Both the position numbers and the translations under genes were made by a program. Positions 1-10,962 of a stretch of 64,000 nucleotides of DNA are shown here, piece by piece. The DNA is from Bradyrhizobium sp. Tv2a-2 (GTDB lineage Bacteria; Pseudomonadota; Alphaproteobacteria; Rhizobiales; Xanthobacteraceae), in assembly GCF_000472425.1 (NCBI RefSeq), contig NZ_AXAI01000005.1, forward strand, positions 359,388 through 423,387, given 5' to 3'. Positions within the stretch are counted from its first letter, which is position 1. The number at the start of each line of letters is the position of its first letter. The notes under the pieces were generated by a model. That model saw nothing but the letters and a program-made list of their open reading frames with translations, made no database searches and had not been told where the DNA came from.

Positions 1-3000
1 CTCCGGCTCCTGGGCCGACATGGAGGATTCCGTCAACACCCTGATCGACGACCTGCTCTGGCCGACCCGCGAGGTGACGCGCGCGGTCGCCGCGGTGGCG
101 CAAGGCGACCTCTTGCAGACCGTGCGGCTCGATGTCGACGGCCGGCCGCTCGGCGGCGAGTTCCTGCAGTCGGCAAACATCGTCAACACCATGATCAAGC
201 AACTCTCGGTATTCACGTCCGAGGTGACGCGCGTGGCGCGCGAGGTCGGCACCGAAGGCAAGCTTGGCGGACAGGCCCAGGTGCCCGAGGTGACGGGTGT
301 CTGGAAGGATTTGACCGAGAGCGTCAACTCCATGGCCAACAACCTGACCAACCAGGTGCGCAACATTGCCGAGGTGACGATCGCGGTCGCCAACGGCGAC
401 CTGTCGAAAAAGATCACCGTCGACGTGCGCGGCGAGATCCTGCAGCTCAAGGAAGCCATCAACACCATGGTGGACCAGCTGCGCTCCTTCGCGTCCGAAG
501 TGACGCGCGTGGCGCGCGAGGTCGGCACCGACGGCAAGCTCGGCGGACAGGCCATCGTGCCCGGCGTCGCCGGCACCTGGAAAGACCTGACCGACTCCGT
601 CAACGCGATGTGCGGCAACCTGACCGCACAGGTGCGCAACATCGCCAACGTCACGACCGCGGTCGCCCGCGGCGACCTTTCCCGCAAGATCACGGTCGAC
701 GTGCGCGGCGAGATCCTGGAGCTGAAGGACACCATCAATACGATGGTCGACCAGCTCAACTCCTTCGCCTCGGAAGTGACGCGTGTCGCGCGCGAGGTCG
801 GCACCGAAGGCAAGCTCGGCGGACAGGCCCAGGTGCCCGGCGTCGCCGGCACCTGGAAGGACCTGACCGACAACGTCAACTTCATGGCGTCCAACCTGAC
901 CGCGCAGGTGCGCAACATCGCCGACGTCGCGACCGCGATCGCCGGCGGCGACCTCTCGAAGAAGATCACGGTGAACGTGTCGGGTGAGATCCTTCAGCTG
1001 AAGGAAACGCTCAACACCATGGTGGACCAGCTCAATGCGTTTGCCGGCGAAGTTACGCGCGTCGCACGCGAGGTCGGCACCGAGGGCCGGCTGGGCGGAC
1101 AGGCGAACGTGCTCGGCGTTGCCGGCACCTGGAAAGACCTGACCGAGAGCGTCAACTCGATGGCGGGCAACCTGACGGCGCAGGTGCGCAACATCGCGGA
1201 GGTGACCACCGCGGTCGCCGGCGGCGACCTCTCCAAGAAGATCACGGTCGACGTGCGCGGCGAAATCCTCGAACTGAAAAACACCATCAACACCATGGTG
1301 GACCAGCTCAACGCCTTTGCCGGCGAAGTCACGCGCGTCGCGCGCGAGGTCGGAACCGAGGGCAAGCTTGGCGGCCAGGCGAACGTGCGCGGCGTCGCCG
1401 GCACCTGGAAAGACCTCACCGACAGCGTCAACTCCATGGCCTCCAACCTGACCGGCCAGGTTCGCAACATCGCCGAAGTCGCGACCGCGGTCGCCAAGGG
1501 CGACCTGTCCAAGAAGATCACGGTGAACGTGTCGGGCGAAATTCTTCAATTGAAGGAAACGCTCAACACCATGGTCGACCAGCTCAACGCCTTTGCCGGC
1601 GAAGTCACGCGCGTCGCCCGCGAAGTCGGTACCGACGGCAAGCTGGGTGGTCAGGCCGAGGTGCCCGGTGTCGCCGGCACCTGGAAGGACCTCACCGACA
1701 GTGTCAACTCCATGGCCGGCAACCTGACCGCACAGGTGCGCAACATCGCGGAGGTCGCGACCGCGATTGCCAACGGCGACCTGTCGCGCAAGATCACCGT
1801 GGACGTCCGCGGCGAGATTCTTCAGCTGAAGGAAACGCTCAACACCATGGTCGACCAGCTCAACCGCTTCGCGGGCGAGGTGACGCGCGTCGCGCGCGAG
1901 GTCGGCACCGAAGGCAGGCTCGGCGGTCAGGCCAACGTGCCCGGCGTCGCCGGCACCTGGAAGGACCTGACTGATAGCGTCAACTCCATGGCCGGCAACC
2001 TGACGGCTCAGGTCCGCAACATCGCCGAAGTTACCACTGCCGTGGCACGCGGCGACCTGTCGCGCAAGATCACGGTGGACGTGAAGGGCGAAATCCTGGA
2101 GCTGAAGAACACCATCAACACCATGGTGGACCAGCTCAACGCCTTCGCCTCCGAAGTGACACGCGTGGCGCGCGAGGTCGGCACCGAGGGCAAGCTCGGC
2201 GGACAGGCCCAGGTGCCGGAAGTCGCGGGCACCTGGAAAGACCTGACCGACAACGTCAACTTCATGGCATCGAACCTGACCGCGCAGGTGCGCAACATCG
2301 CGGAGGTCGCGACCGCGATTGCCGGCGGCGATCTCTCCAAGAAGATCACCGTGGACGTGCGCGGCGAGATCCTGCTGCTCAAGGACACCTTGAACACCAT
2401 GGTGGAGCAGCTGCGCTCCTTCGCCGCCGAAGTGACCCGCGTGGCGCGCGAGGTCGGCACCGAAGGCCGGCTCGGTGGCCAGGCCGTCGTGCCCGGCGTC
2501 GGCGGCACCTGGAAGGACCTCACCGACAACGTCAACCTGCTGGCAGCGAACCTGACCACGCAGGTGCGCAACATCGCCGAAGTCACCACCGCCGTGGCGC
2601 GCGGCGATCTGTCGCGCAAGATCACGGTCGACGTGAAGGGCGAGATCCTCGAGCTGAAAAACACCATCAACACAATGGTGGACCAACTCAACGCCTTCGC
2701 CGGCGAAGTCACGCGCGTGGCGCGCGAGGTCGGCACCGAAGGCAAGCTCGGCGGTCAGGCCCAAGTGCCGGGCGTCGCCGGTACGTGGAAGGACTTGACC
2801 GACACCGTGAACTTCATGGCCGCCAACCTGACCGAGCAGGTACGCGGCATCGTCAAGGTCGTTACAGCGGTCGCCAACGGCGACCTCAAGCAGAACCTCA
2901 CGGTGAAATCGAAGGGCGAGGTCGCGGCACTTGCCGACACCATCAACAACATGACCGAGACGCTGGCGACCTTCGCCGATCAGGTGACCAGCGTCGCGCG

Positions 3001-5992
3001 CGAGGTCGGCGTCGAGGGCCGGCTCGGCGGCCAGGCCAACGTGCCCGGCGCCGCCGGCACCTGGAAGGACCTGACCGGCAACGTCAACTTGCTGGCGGCC
3101 AACCTGACCTCGCAGGTACGAGCGATCGCCGAGGTCGCGACCGCCGTGACCAAGGGCGATCTCACCCGATCGATCCAGGTCGATGCGCGCGGCGAAGTCG
3201 CCGAGCTGAAAGACAACATCAACACCATGATCACCAACCTGCGGCTCACCACCGACCTCAATACCGAGCAGGATTGGCTGAAGACGAACCTTGCCCGCTT
3301 CACCAACATGCTACAGGGCCAGCGCGACCTCACGACCGTCGGCCGACTGTTACTGACCGAACTGACGCCGCTGGTGAATGCGCATGTGGGCGTGATCTAT
3401 CAGGTCGAGAACGAGGACAGCCCGCGACTGCATCTGCTTTCCGGCTATGCCAGCGGCGGCAACCATCCGCATCCCGAGGTATTGCAGCTCGGCGAGGGCC
3501 TGGTCGGCCAATGCGCGGTGGACAAGCGCCAGCGGCTGGTCTCCGACATCCCGACCGATACCGTGCCGGTCCGCTCGGCACTGCTGCACGCGGTGCCGCG
3601 AAACCTGGTCGTGCTGCCGGTGCTGTTCGAGAACCAGGTCAAGGCGGTAATCGAGCTCGCTTCCTTGTCGAGCTTCACGACTTCGCAGATGACCTTCCTC
3701 GAGCAGCTCACAGATTCCATCGGCATCGTGCTCAACTCGATCGAAGCGACGATGCAGACCGAGGGTCTGCTCAAGCAGTCGCAGCAGCTCGCCGGCGAAT
3801 TGCAGGCGCAGCAGCGGGAATTGCAGCAGACCAACGAACAACTCGAGCAGAAGGCGCAGCAGCTCGCCGAACGCAATGTCGAGGTCGAGCGCAAGAACCA
3901 GGAAATCGAGCAGGCGCGGCGCGCGCTGGAGGAAAAAGCGACCGAGCTGGCGCTGACCTCGAAATACAAGTCCGAGTTCCTGGCCAACATGTCGCACGAG
4001 CTGCGTACGCCGCTCAACTCGATCCTCATCCTGGGCCAGCAGCTTACGGAAAATCCCGACGGCAACCTCACGCTCAAGCAGGTCGAGTTCGCCCGCACCA
4101 TCCACGGCGCCGGCACCGATCTGTTGAACCTGATCTCGGACATTCTCGATCTCTCCAAGATCGAGTCGGGGACGGTGACGGTGGACGCCGAGGAAATCCT
4201 CACCGGCAATCTGCTGGAGACCGTGGGCCGGCCGTTCCGGCACGAGGCGGAAAACCGCCAGCTGACCTTTACCATTGACGTCGATTCCAGCCTGCCGCGG
4301 AGTATCGTTACCGACTCCAAGCGCCTGCAGCAGGTGTTGAAGAACCTGCTCTCCAACGCCTTCAAGTTCACTGCCGAAGGCGGCGTGCGGTTGAAAGTCG
4401 CAGCTGTGCATGCCGGCTGGAGCAGCGATCATCCGGTGCTGAACTCCGCACCTGCCGTGATCGCCTTCGAAGTGACGGACAGTGGAATCGGCATTCCGCT
4501 CGAGAAGCAGAAGCTGATCTTCGAGGCGTTCCAGCAGGCAGATGCCGGCACGAGCCGCAAATATGGCGGCACGGGCCTCGGGCTCGCCATCAGCCGCGAG
4601 CTCGCAAGCCTGCTCGGCGGCGAAATTCACCTGAGGAGCGCGCCCGGCAAGGGCTCGACCTTCACGCTCTATCTGCCGCTGAAATATTCCGGCCCGACGA
4701 TCGCACCGCGCACGCAAGTCGCGCTGCCGTCGCACAATCTGACGCCGGTGCTGCAGACCGCAAAGGACGAGCGGATCATCGAGCAGCTGCCCGATGACCG
4801 GCTCAACCTCGAGCCCGGCGACACAATTCTTTTGATCGTCGAGGACGACCCGCATTATGCGCGTGTGCTGATCGATCTTGCGCGCGACAAGGGCTTCAAG
4901 GTGCTGGTCGCGGCACGCGGCGCCGAGGCGCTGGATCTGGCCAAGCAATACCAGCCGGCGGCGGTCTCGCTCGACGTGTTCCTGCCCGATATGCTCGGCT
5001 GGACGGTGCTGAGCCAACTCAAGCACAACCCGCTGACGCGTCACATCCCGGTGCAGATCATCACGCTCGACGAGGATCGTCAGCATGCGCTGGCGCGCGG
5101 TGCCTTCTCCTTTGTCAACAAACCGACCACCACCGAAGGCGTTGCGGCGGCGCTGGCACAGATCAAGGAATATGCAAAGCCGCGCCGCAAGCGGCTCCTG
5201 ATCGTCGAGGACAACGAGGCGGAGCAGCTCTCGATCCGAGAGCTCCTGCATCACGACGACATCGAGATACTCGCCACCGACACCGGCGCCAGTGCCCTGT
5301 CGATGCTGCGGGAACAGTCATGCGATTGCGTGGTTCTCGATTTGCGGCTCCCCGACATGAGCGGGTTCGAGGTACTGGACCATATCCGCAATGACGAGTC
5401 ACTTTCCAACGTTCCGGTTGTCGTGTTCACCGGACGCGAACTGTCCGCGGAGGAGGATGCGGAACTTCACACCATGGCGCGCAGCATCGTGGTCAAGGGT
5501 GTCGAATCGCCGGAACGACTCCTGGACGAAACCGCCTTGTTCCTGCACAGGGTGATCACGGAACTGCCGCTCGAAAAGCAGCGTATGCTGGAGAAGCTCA
5601 ACAGTTCCGACGAGGACCTCGTCGGCAAGACCGCACTTCTCGTCGACGACGACGCGCGGAACATCTTTGCGCTCTCGAGCGTGCTGGAGCGCCGTGGCAT
5701 GAAGGTGCTCACCGCTACGACTGGAAGCGAAGCAGTGGCGCTGGTCGAATCGAATCCGGAAATTGCGATCGTATTGATGGACATCATGATGCCGCAGATG
5801 GATGGCTATCAGACGATCGGCGCGATCAGGCAGAACCCGTCCTTCGGACGCTTGCCGATCATTGCGCTCACCGCCAAGGCGATGAAGGGCGACCGCGAGA
5901 AATGCCTGGAGGCGGGCGCCTCCGACTATCTCGCCAAACCCGTCAACACCGAGCAACTCCTCCTTGCGATCCGCATGTGGCTGCACCGCTGA
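1..5992 (+). CDS. Hybrid sensor histidine kinase with tandem HAMP array, GAF and three receiver domains (5' partial)
   Basis: The reading frame is open to the left edge, so the N-terminus is missing; residues are counted from the Met codon at 20. A tandem HAMP array (residues about 68-1080) is followed by a GAF domain (about 1085-1245) and a coiled coil (about 1250-1315). Next are a HisKA domain with the phospho-acceptor His1326 in [10 protein letters not shown] and a HATPase domain with DSGIGI and GGTGLGLAI boxes. Three receiver domains follow, starting near 4820, 5190 and 5630, with phospho-acceptor contexts [18 protein letters not shown] and [11 protein letters not shown]. This is a phosphorelay sensor. 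No transmembrane segment is visible in the part present, so it may be cytosolic, like the Nik1/group III HAMP-repeat kinases (inference). The next kinase gene starts 3 bp downstream, so co-transcription is likely. Confidence 0.93.
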   Translation, partial: SGSWADMEDSVNTLIDDLLWPTREVTRAVAAVAQGDLLQTVRLDVDGRPLGGEFLQSANIVNTMIKQLSVFTSEVTRVAREVGTEGKLGGQAQVPEVTGVWKDLTESVNSMANNLTNQVRNIAEVTIAVANGDLSKKITVDVRGEILQLKEAINTMVDQLRSFASEVTRVAREVGTDGKLGGQAIVPGVAGTWKDLTDSVNAMCGNLTAQVRNIANVTTAVARGDLSRKITVDVRGEILELKDTINTMVDQLNSFASEVTRVAREVGTEGKLGGQAQVPGVAGTWKDLTDNVNFMASNLTAQVRNIADVATAIAGGDLSKKITVNVSGEILQLKETLNTMVDQLNAFAGEVTRVAREVGTEGRLGGQANVLGVAGTWKDLTESVNSMAGNLTAQVRNIAEVTTAVAGGDLSKKITVDVRGEILELKNTINTMVDQLNAFAGEVTRVAREVGTEGKLGGQANVRGVAGTWKDLTDSVNSMASNLTGQVRNIAEVATAVAKGDLSKKITVNVSGEILQLKETLNTMVDQLNAFAGEVTRVAREVGTDGKLGGQAEVPGVAGTWKDLTDSVNSMAGNLTAQVRNIAEVATAIANGDLSRKITVDVRGEILQLKETLNTMVDQLNRFAGEVTRVAREVGTEGRLGGQANVPGVAGTWKDLTDSVNSMAGNLTAQVRNIAEVTTAVARGDLSRKITVDVKGEILELKNTINTMVDQLNAFASEVTRVAREVGTEGKLGGQAQVPEVAGTWKDLTDNVNFMASNLTAQVRNIAEVATAIAGGDLSKKITVDVRGEILLLKDTLNTMVEQLRSFAAEVTRVAREVGTEGRLGGQAVVPGVGGTWKDLTDNVNLLAANLTTQVRNIAEVTTAVARGDLSRKITVDVKGEILELKNTINTMVDQLNAFAGEVTRVAREVGTEGKLGGQAQVPGVAGTWKDLTDTVNFMAANLTEQVRGIVKVVTAVANGDLKQNLTVKSKGEVAALADTINNMTETLATFADQVTSVAREVGVEGRLGGQANVPGAAGTWKDLTGNVNLLAANLTSQVRAIAEVATAVTKGDLTRSIQVDARGEVAELKDNINTMITNLRLTTDLNTEQDWLKTNLARFTNMLQGQRDLTTVGRLLLTELTPLVNAHVGVIYQVENEDSPRLHLLSGYASGGNHPHPEVLQLGEGLVGQCAVDKRQRLVSDIPTDTVPVRSALLHAVPRNLVVLPVLFENQVKAVIELASLSSFTTSQMTFLEQLTDSIGIVLNSIEATMQTEGLLKQSQQLAGELQAQQRELQQTNEQLEQKAQQLAERNVEVERKNQEIEQARRALEEKATELALTSKYKSEFLANMSHELRTPLNSILILGQQLTENPDGNLTLKQVEFARTIHGAGTDLLNLISDILDLSKIESGTVTVDAEEILTGNLLETVGRPFRHEAENRQLTFTIDVDSSLPRSIVTDSKRLQQVLKNLLSNAFKFTAEGGVRLKVAAVHAGWSSDHPVLNSAPAVIAFEVTDSGIGIPLEKQKLIFEAFQQADAGTSRKYGGTGLGLAISRELASLLGGEIHLRSAPGKGSTFTLYLPLKYSGPTIAPRTQVALPSHNLTPVLQTAKDERIIEQLPDDRLNLEPGDTILLIVEDDPHYARVLIDLARDKGFKVLVAARGAEALDLAKQYQPAAVSLDVFLPDMLGWTVLSQLKHNPLTRHIPVQIITLDEDRQHALARGAFSFVNKPTTTEGVAAALAQIKEYAKPRRKRLLIVEDNEAEQLSIRELLHHDDIEILATDTGASALSMLREQSCDCVVLDLRLPDMSGFEVLDHIRNDESLSNVPVVVFTGRELSAEEDAELHTMARSIVVKGVESPERLLDETALFLHRVITELPLEKQRMLEKLNSSDEDLVGKTALLVDDDARNIFALSSVLERRGMKVLTATTGSEAVALVESNPEIAIVLMDIMMPQMDGYQTIGAIRQNPSFGRLPIIALTAKAMKGDREKCLEAGASDYLAKPVNTEQLLLAIRMWLHR
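221..3256 (+). repeat. Eleven tandem 276-bp units encoding poly-HAMP array
   Basis: Eleven successive units of 92 codons each carry the signature [18 protein letters not shown] followed by a GTWKDLT box, an AQVRNIAEV box, a [15 protein letters not shown] box and an INTMVDQL box. Units are highly similar at DNA level, including between non-adjacent copies, which suggests unit duplication or gene conversion. The last unit is the most divergent ([11 protein letters not shown]). The repeats are in frame and coding, so this is a protein-level array, not a CRISPR or satellite. Confidence 0.95.
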
Positions 5993-5995
5993 GCA

Positions 5996-7513
5996 ATGGC
6001 CTCCCCGATGGACCATGAAAAGGTGAACATTCTCCTGGTCGACGATCAACCGGCAAAGCTGCTCGCCTACGAAGTCATCCTGAAGGAACTCGGCGAGAAC
6101 CTCGCGGTCGCCACATCCGGGCGCGAGGCGTTGGAGTACCTGCTGAAGAACGAAGTCGCGGTCATCCTGGTCGATGTCTGCATGCCGGAACTCGACGGCT
6201 TCGAGCTTGCCGCCATGATCCGCGAGCATCCACGCTTCCAGAAGACCGCGATGATCTTCATCTCGGCGATCCAGGTCTCCGATATCGACCGCCTGCGCGG
6301 CTACGAGATGGGCGCAGTGGATTATGTTCCGGTGCCCGTGGTGCCCGAAGTGCTGCGGGCCAAGATAAAGGTCTTCGCCGAGCTCTATCGCAAGACGCGC
6401 CAGCTCGAACGGCTCAACACCGAGCTTGAGGACCGCGTCCGCGCCCGCACCGCCGAGCTCGAACGTTCGACTACCAAGCTCGTCGAGAGCGAGCAGCGCC
6501 GCAGCATGGCGATTGCCGCCGGCAAGATGGGCTCCTGGGACTGGGACTGGGTCAATGGCGACTGGATGTGGGACGAGGGCCAGTACCGGATTTTCGGCGT
6601 CGATCCCGGGACATTCGAAGTCACCTCGGAGAACATAAGGAAGTTGCTGCATCCCGACGATGCCGAACAGCTCCGCAAGGCAATGCCGGATCTGGAGCGC
6701 GGCGCGCGCTCCTTTGAAACAGAATTCCGCATCAGGCTGCCGGACGGCGAGGAACGCTGGTGCACCGGCACGGCGGCCGCAAGCACCGACAGAGACGGCC
6801 GCGTTGTGCGATTAAGCGGCGTCACCATCGACATTACCGAGCGCAAACGCGCCGAGGAGCGCCAGAATCTATTGGCGCGTGAGGTCGATCATCGCGCCAA
6901 AAATGCGCTGGCGCTGGCGCAATCCATCGTCCGTCTCACACGCGCCGGCAGCATCAAGGACTACACGCAGGCGGTTGAGGGGCGGATCAGCGCGCTGGCA
7001 CGCGTGCACACCATTCTGTCACTTTCCAACTGGCAGGGCGCGGAGATATGGCGGCTGGTCGAGGAGGAAATCTCGCCTTATGCCAGCGGCGCGCAGATCA
7101 CACTCCATGGTCCCGAACTCCAGCTCGAACCTGCGACTGCCCAGACGCTTGCGCTCGCCGTCCATGAGCTGATCACCAATTCCGCCAAGTACGGCGCACT
7201 CTCAGCGCATGCGGGCCGGCTCGGGGTCAAATGGGAGGTGCAGGGCGACGGCCTGCAATTCATCTGGGAGGAGCGCGACGGACCCAAGGTCGAGCAACCG
7301 ATCGCGCGGGGCTTCGGCACACGCAGCGTCATTGCCTCGATCGAATCGCAGCTCGGCGGCCGCGCCGATTTCGACTGGCGCGTGGAAGGACTGATCTGCC
7401 GGCTCACTGTGCCACTCGGCAGGGAGCTCGACGTGCGAGCAGTCGATGCGCGAGCCAGCTTCAAGGTCAGCGATGCCGAGCCGATGTTGCGATCCGCCGG
7501 CGCGGCGGAGTAG
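5996..7513 (+). CDS. Receiver-PAS-HWE histidine kinase
   Basis: A 505-residue signalling protein. An N-terminal receiver (about 10-125) has the acidic pair LLVDDQ and phospho-acceptor Asp60 in ILVDVCMPELDGFE. A coiled coil (about 130-170) and a PAS domain with PAC-like end (about 170-285, ending in VTIDITERKRAEE) follow. The kinase core has His299 in REVDHRAKNALAL, an HELITNSAKYGAL N-box and a W-x-E element (FIWEERDG), the hallmarks of HWE/HisKA_2 kinases. The receiver at the N-terminus suggests it takes phosphate from, or is gated by, the large hybrid kinase that ends 3 bp upstream. The ATG at 5996 is used; an in-frame ATG at 6008 is an alternative. Confidence 0.92.
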   Translation: MASPMDHEKVNILLVDDQPAKLLAYEVILKELGENLAVATSGREALEYLLKNEVAVILVDVCMPELDGFELAAMIREHPRFQKTAMIFISAIQVSDIDRLRGYEMGAVDYVPVPVVPEVLRAKIKVFAELYRKTRQLERLNTELEDRVRARTAELERSTTKLVESEQRRSMAIAAGKMGSWDWDWVNGDWMWDEGQYRIFGVDPGTFEVTSENIRKLLHPDDAEQLRKAMPDLERGARSFETEFRIRLPDGEERWCTGTAAASTDRDGRVVRLSGVTIDITERKRAEERQNLLAREVDHRAKNALALAQSIVRLTRAGSIKDYTQAVEGRISALARVHTILSLSNWQGAEIWRLVEEEISPYASGAQITLHGPELQLEPATAQTLALAVHELITNSAKYGALSAHAGRLGVKWEVQGDGLQFIWEERDGPKVEQPIARGFGTRSVIASIESQLGGRADFDWRVEGLICRLTVPLGRELDVRAVDARASFKVSDAEPMLRSAGAAE

Positions 7514-7727
7514 CCGGGACGCGGCGGACCGTCTGTCGATCCGTCATCCTGATGTGCGCGCGAAGCGAACCTCGAAGGATACACGGCCCCGTTGCGAGAG
7601 CTCGCCGCCGCCCTTCGAGACGACCCCGATTCGCGGCCGCCTCAGGGCGACGGCGATAGTGTGTCTCGCCACGTCGTCCCGGCGCCGGGGCGACGGCGGA
7701 GTTTGTGGCAAGCACAGACGTCAACAA
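7514..7727. repeat. Intergenic dispersed-repeat remnants with palindrome
   Basis: The gap between the convergent kinase and monooxygenase genes holds no convincing ORF. About 7541-7590 reads like one arm of the short repeat common between Bradyrhizobium genes (CGTCATCCTGATGTG and CCTCGAAGGATACACGGCC). 7672-7695 is a near-perfect palindrome (CGTCGTCCCGGC paired with GCCGGGGCGACG), the same family as the element near 18940. It could serve as a bidirectional terminator; there is no clear T-run. Confidence 0.5.
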
Positions 7728-9230
7728 TCAGCTGTACACGAATGCCTTGTCATCCAGATCCGTTGCCGGGATCGCGTCCTTCTCGGTCCAGTAGTCTTGG
7801 CTGTGCTGCCATTCCGGCTTGTCGCCGCGCTTGGGCAGAAGATGCATGTTGCGCATGACATAGCCGGGATTGAAATTCTGCGGATCAATCCAGGTGAGCA
7901 GCGGCATGTTGTGGTCCTCGGGCCGCAGCGCCACCCTGACCTTGCTCGCGCCCTTATCCTTCATGTGCCCAAGCAGGCGACAGACGAAGTCCGCGACCAG
8001 GTCTGTGCGCAGCGTCCAGCTCGCGCGGAAATAACCGAACACCCAGGCCATGTTCGGAACGCCCGTAAACATCATGCCGCGATAGGTGACGGTCTTGGAA
8101 AAATCCAGCCGCTCGCCGTCAATGACGAAATCGATGTCGCCGAGCACATTGAGATTGAAACCGGTCGCGGTGACAATGATGTCGGCCGCAAGCGTCTTAC
8201 CTGATTTCAGCAGAATGCCGTCCTTGGTGAAACGCTCGATCTCGTCCGTGACGACGGATGCCTTGCCGCTCTTGATGCTCTGGAACAGGTCCGCGTCAGG
8301 CACGAAAGCAATGCGCTGCCGCCATGGCCGGTAACTCGGCGTGAAATGAGTGCCGACGTCATAGTCCGGACCGACCACCGCACTGATGGCGCCGATCAGC
8401 TCCTTCTTCACTTTTTCCGGCTCCTCGAGGCAGCGCTTGGTAAAGGCATCCTGCTCGAACAGGATCTTGCGGCGCACGATCTCATGGATCCACTCTTCCT
8501 TGACCTGGAGCTTCCGCAATTCTTCGGCAAGTTCGATGGCATTGCGTCCGGTCCTGAAATAGGTCGGCGAGCGCTGCAGCATGGTGACGCCGGCGCATTT
8601 GTCGGCGATGTTCGGAATGAGCGTCGCGGCCGTCGCGCCAGAGCCGATCACCACGACCTTTTTGTCAGCGAGTTCGATGTCGTCAGGCCACAGCTGCGGA
8701 TGCACGATGCGACCGGCGAAATCCTTCATTCCGGGCCATTCCGGCGTGTAGCCTTCGGTGTGCCGATAGTAGCCCTGACACATCCAAAGGAAATTCGCGG
8801 TGAAGGTCACGCGCTCGCCGCTGTCGATCTTCTCCGCATCGATGGTCCACAGGCTGGTCTTGCTCGACCAATCCGCCGACAGGATGCGGTGCTTGTAGCG
8901 GATGTGCCGGGCGAGATCACTGTCCTCGATCACTTCGCCCATGTAGGACAGTATTTCCGCGGCAGTCGCGATCGGCGGACCGACCCAGGGCTTGAAGCTG
9001 TAGCCGAAAGTATGGAGATCGGAGTCGGAGCGGATGCCGGGATATTTATGCGTGAGCCAGGTGCCGCCGAAGCTTTCCTGCGTCTCCAGGATCACGAAGC
9101 TCGTGCCGGGAAGCTGCTTCGTCAGATGATAGGCGCTGCCGATGCCGGAGATGCCGGCACCGACGATCAGGACGTCGAAATGTTCTGATGCGGTGGAAGC
9201 GGAAATCGAGCGGGCGGTTTCGACATTCAT
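7728..9230 (-). CDS. Flavin-containing Baeyer-Villiger type monooxygenase
   Basis: A 500-residue FAD- and NAD(P)H-dependent monooxygenase. The N-terminal Rossmann motif is VLIVGAGISGIGSAYHL, the second dinucleotide motif is VVVIGSGATAATL, and between them lies FAGRIVHPQLWP, which fits the Baeyer-Villiger fingerprint FxGxxxHxxxW. The family inserts oxygen into ketones or hydroxylates lipophilic substrates using NADPH and O2; the substrate cannot be read here. The start at 9230 (MNVETARS) is preferred over an in-frame upstream Met at 9284, because the flavin fold then begins after a normal short leader. It is a single-gene unit with no obvious operon partner. Confidence 0.9.
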   Translation of the reverse strand: MNVETARSISASTASEHFDVLIVGAGISGIGSAYHLTKQLPGTSFVILETQESFGGTWLTHKYPGIRSDSDLHTFGYSFKPWVGPPIATAAEILSYMGEVIEDSDLARHIRYKHRILSADWSSKTSLWTIDAEKIDSGERVTFTANFLWMCQGYYRHTEGYTPEWPGMKDFAGRIVHPQLWPDDIELADKKVVVIGSGATAATLIPNIADKCAGVTMLQRSPTYFRTGRNAIELAEELRKLQVKEEWIHEIVRRKILFEQDAFTKRCLEEPEKVKKELIGAISAVVGPDYDVGTHFTPSYRPWRQRIAFVPDADLFQSIKSGKASVVTDEIERFTKDGILLKSGKTLAADIIVTATGFNLNVLGDIDFVIDGERLDFSKTVTYRGMMFTGVPNMAWVFGYFRASWTLRTDLVADFVCRLLGHMKDKGASKVRVALRPEDHNMPLLTWIDPQNFNPGYVMRNMHLLPKRGDKPEWQHSQDYWTEKDAIPATDLDDKAFVYS

Positions 9231-9347
9231 TGTTGCTTCTGGTCCTTGTCCAATCCTTGAGATCGGCCTCTTAGAGGGCCTCATCCTCCGCTATGGTCGG
9301 CCAGCGACCACGCTTTGACAAATGACATAGATCAACCGCTCACGGAA

Positions 9348-10118
9348 TCACAGCGCAAAACCCCATTGCCGTGCGGTTTGCAGGATCCAGTCGCGATAGA
9401 GGGTCAGTGGCGTGACGCCGGTCAGGCCGCCGCAACCGCCGCTGCCGTTCGGCCCGGTGGACCAGCTGATCACCCCGACGATCGCAGGCCCACCCTGCTG
9501 ATCCTCGAACACTGGCCCGCCTGAATCGCCGGTGCAGGCGCCAAGCCCCTCGCGCGTGCCGTTCGTTGCGGGATCGACCAGGCGAATCTGCAAGCTACCT
9601 GGATTTCCCGTCGCGACCAGGCGTGCTGCGCGGATGATTCCGCCGCTCTTGCCGTCGCCGCGCACGGTGACGCCGATACCGGCAATGGTGAATTTTGCGC
9701 CCGGCGAAATGGGCTGTAACGGCGCGCCAAGCTGCGCCGGGATTTTTCCCTTCGCCGGGATTTCGAGTTGCAGCAGCGCCACATCGGCGGTAGCGCGATG
9801 CGCCAGCATTGCCTGCATCTGGAACCCGGGATCGATAGCGACGCGCTTGACGTCCTTCAGCTCGGGCGTCCGCGCGGCATCGTATTCGACGATCTTGTAC
9901 TCGGCGCCCGGCTGCACGCAATGCGCGACGGTCAATACCAGCGCCGGCGCGATCAGGCTGCCGGTACAGAAATTACCGCGCGAGCCGACTATGGTGACCA
10001 CGGCACGCGCGAGTCCATCATTTGATGGCGTAGCACCGCCGACGATGGCATAACAGGGCGAGGCCAGCAGCGCCGCGCTCGCGATCATGGCAGGAAAAGC
10101 GCGCATGACGCATGCCAT
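9348..10118 (-). CDS. Secreted trypsin-like serine protease (S1 family)
   Basis: A chymotrypsin-fold endopeptidase. The start at 10118 (or 10106) gives a clear signal peptide (MRAFPAMIASAALLASPCYA), followed directly by the activation-like N-terminus IVGG. The catalytic triad is visible: His in LTVAHCV, Asp in TADVALLQ and Ser in TGDSGGPV. Cysteines flank the histidine and serine loops as in trypsins. The open frame extends upstream to 10286, but that stretch overlaps the divergent HAD gene and has no signal-like character, so it is not used. It probably acts in the periplasm or outside the cell, and the type II system encoded 20 kb away could export it (inference). Confidence 0.85.
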   Translation of the reverse strand: MACVMRAFPAMIASAALLASPCYAIVGGATPSNDGLARAVVTIVGSRGNFCTGSLIAPALVLTVAHCVQPGAEYKIVEYDAARTPELKDVKRVAIDPGFQMQAMLAHRATADVALLQLEIPAKGKIPAQLGAPLQPISPGAKFTIAGIGVTVRGDGKSGGIIRAARLVATGNPGSLQIRLVDPATNGTREGLGACTGDSGGPVFEDQQGGPAIVGVISWSTGPNGSGGCGGLTGVTPLTLYRDWILQTARQWGFAL

Positions 10119-10225
10119 AGCTGGTCGCGGGCGATACGCCAAGGCGGGACGAACCGCTTCTGCGCACGTATGTTGGCCCGTTTGAAACAGCGTTTGAAGT
10201 CGCAGGCGATTTGCAAGGGGATTGA

Positions 10226-10858
10226 ATGGTCGAGGCGGTGATCTTTGATTTCGGCGGGGTGCTGACCACCTCACCTTTCGAGGCATTTGCGCGGTTCGAG
10301 CGCGAGCGGGGCCTGCCGGCGAACATCATCCGCCGCACCAATGCCGCCAATCACTTGGAAAACGCCTGGGCGAAATTCGAGCGCGCCGAAGTCGATATTG
10401 AGGCGTTCGACCGATTATTCGCCGATGAGTCCCGGGCACTCGGTGCCGAGGTCCGCGGCAAGGATGTGCTGCCGCTGCTCGCCGGCGATCTGCGGCCGGA
10501 GATGGTTGCGGCATTGAAGCGCATCGGCGACAATTTCAAGACTGGCTGCATCACCAATAACCTGCCAGCCAATGCCATCGGCAGCGCCGCCGGCCGGACG
10601 CTCTATATTGCCGAAGTGATGGCGCTGTTCGACCATGTAATCGAATCCGCCAAGATCGGCCTGCGCAAGCCGGATCCGCGCATCTACCATATGATGGTGG
10701 AGACGCTGCAGGCCGATCCGAAGAACTGCGTCTATCTTGACGATCTCGGCATCAACCTGAAGCCGGCGCGCGCCATGGGCATGACCACGATCAAGGTGGC
10801 AAGCGGCCCGCAAGCGATTGCGGAGCTCGAGGCGGCGACAGGGTTGAAGCTGGATTGA
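10226..10858 (+). CDS. HAD-superfamily (subfamily IA) hydrolase
   Basis: A 210-residue haloacid-dehalogenase-like hydrolase. Motif I is IFDFGGVL (nucleophile and acid/base positions Asp-Phe-Gly rather than the usual DxD), motif II is the Thr/Asn region ITNNLP, motif III is the Lys in GLRKPDPRIY, and motif IV is VYLDDLGINL. The DFGG form of motif I is common in the sub-branch related to the N-terminal phosphatase domain of ACAD10 and soluble epoxide hydrolase. A good ribosome site, AAGGGG, sits 6 bp before the ATG. It is divergent from the protease gene and convergent with mtnA. The substrate is unknown. Confidence 0.85.
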   Translation: MVEAVIFDFGGVLTTSPFEAFARFERERGLPANIIRRTNAANHLENAWAKFERAEVDIEAFDRLFADESRALGAEVRGKDVLPLLAGDLRPEMVAALKRIGDNFKTGCITNNLPANAIGSAAGRTLYIAEVMALFDHVIESAKIGLRKPDPRIYHMMVETLQADPKNCVYLDDLGINLKPARAMGMTTIKVASGPQAIAELEAATGLKLD

Positions 10859-10866
10859 GATCGGCC

Positions 10867-10950
10867 GTCATTGCCAGCGAAGTGAATCAATCCAGAATCT
10901 CTCCGCAAGAGCAGGCTGGATTGCTTCGTCGCTTCGCTCCTCGCAATGAC
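10867..10950. repeat. Long palindromic dispersed repeat
   Basis: The segment begins GTCATTGCCAGCGAAG and ends with its near complement CTTCGCTCCTCGCAATGAC; the middle also pairs (CAATCCAG with CTGGATTG). It lies between the 3' ends of the HAD gene and mtnA. One arm of the same family recurs near 43745 beside a different gene. This matches the general form of palindromic intergenic repeats common in Bradyrhizobium. It may terminate both converging transcripts. Confidence 0.75.
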
Positions 10951-10962
10951 GGAGGCAGCGCC

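Noticed and set aside
221..3256. Tandem repeats that could suggest a satellite or CRISPR array
   Set aside because: Units of 276 bp are in frame and encode HAMP domains; there are no short repeats with unique spacers.
3350..5254. 634-codon open frame on the minus strand under the sensor kinase
   Set aside because: It is the reverse shadow of the GAF, kinase and receiver coding region in GC-rich DNA; no domain pattern and no ribosome site.
5399..6652. 417-codon minus-strand open frame across two kinase genes
   Set aside because: Antisense shadow of receiver domains; spans the junction of two clear plus-strand genes.
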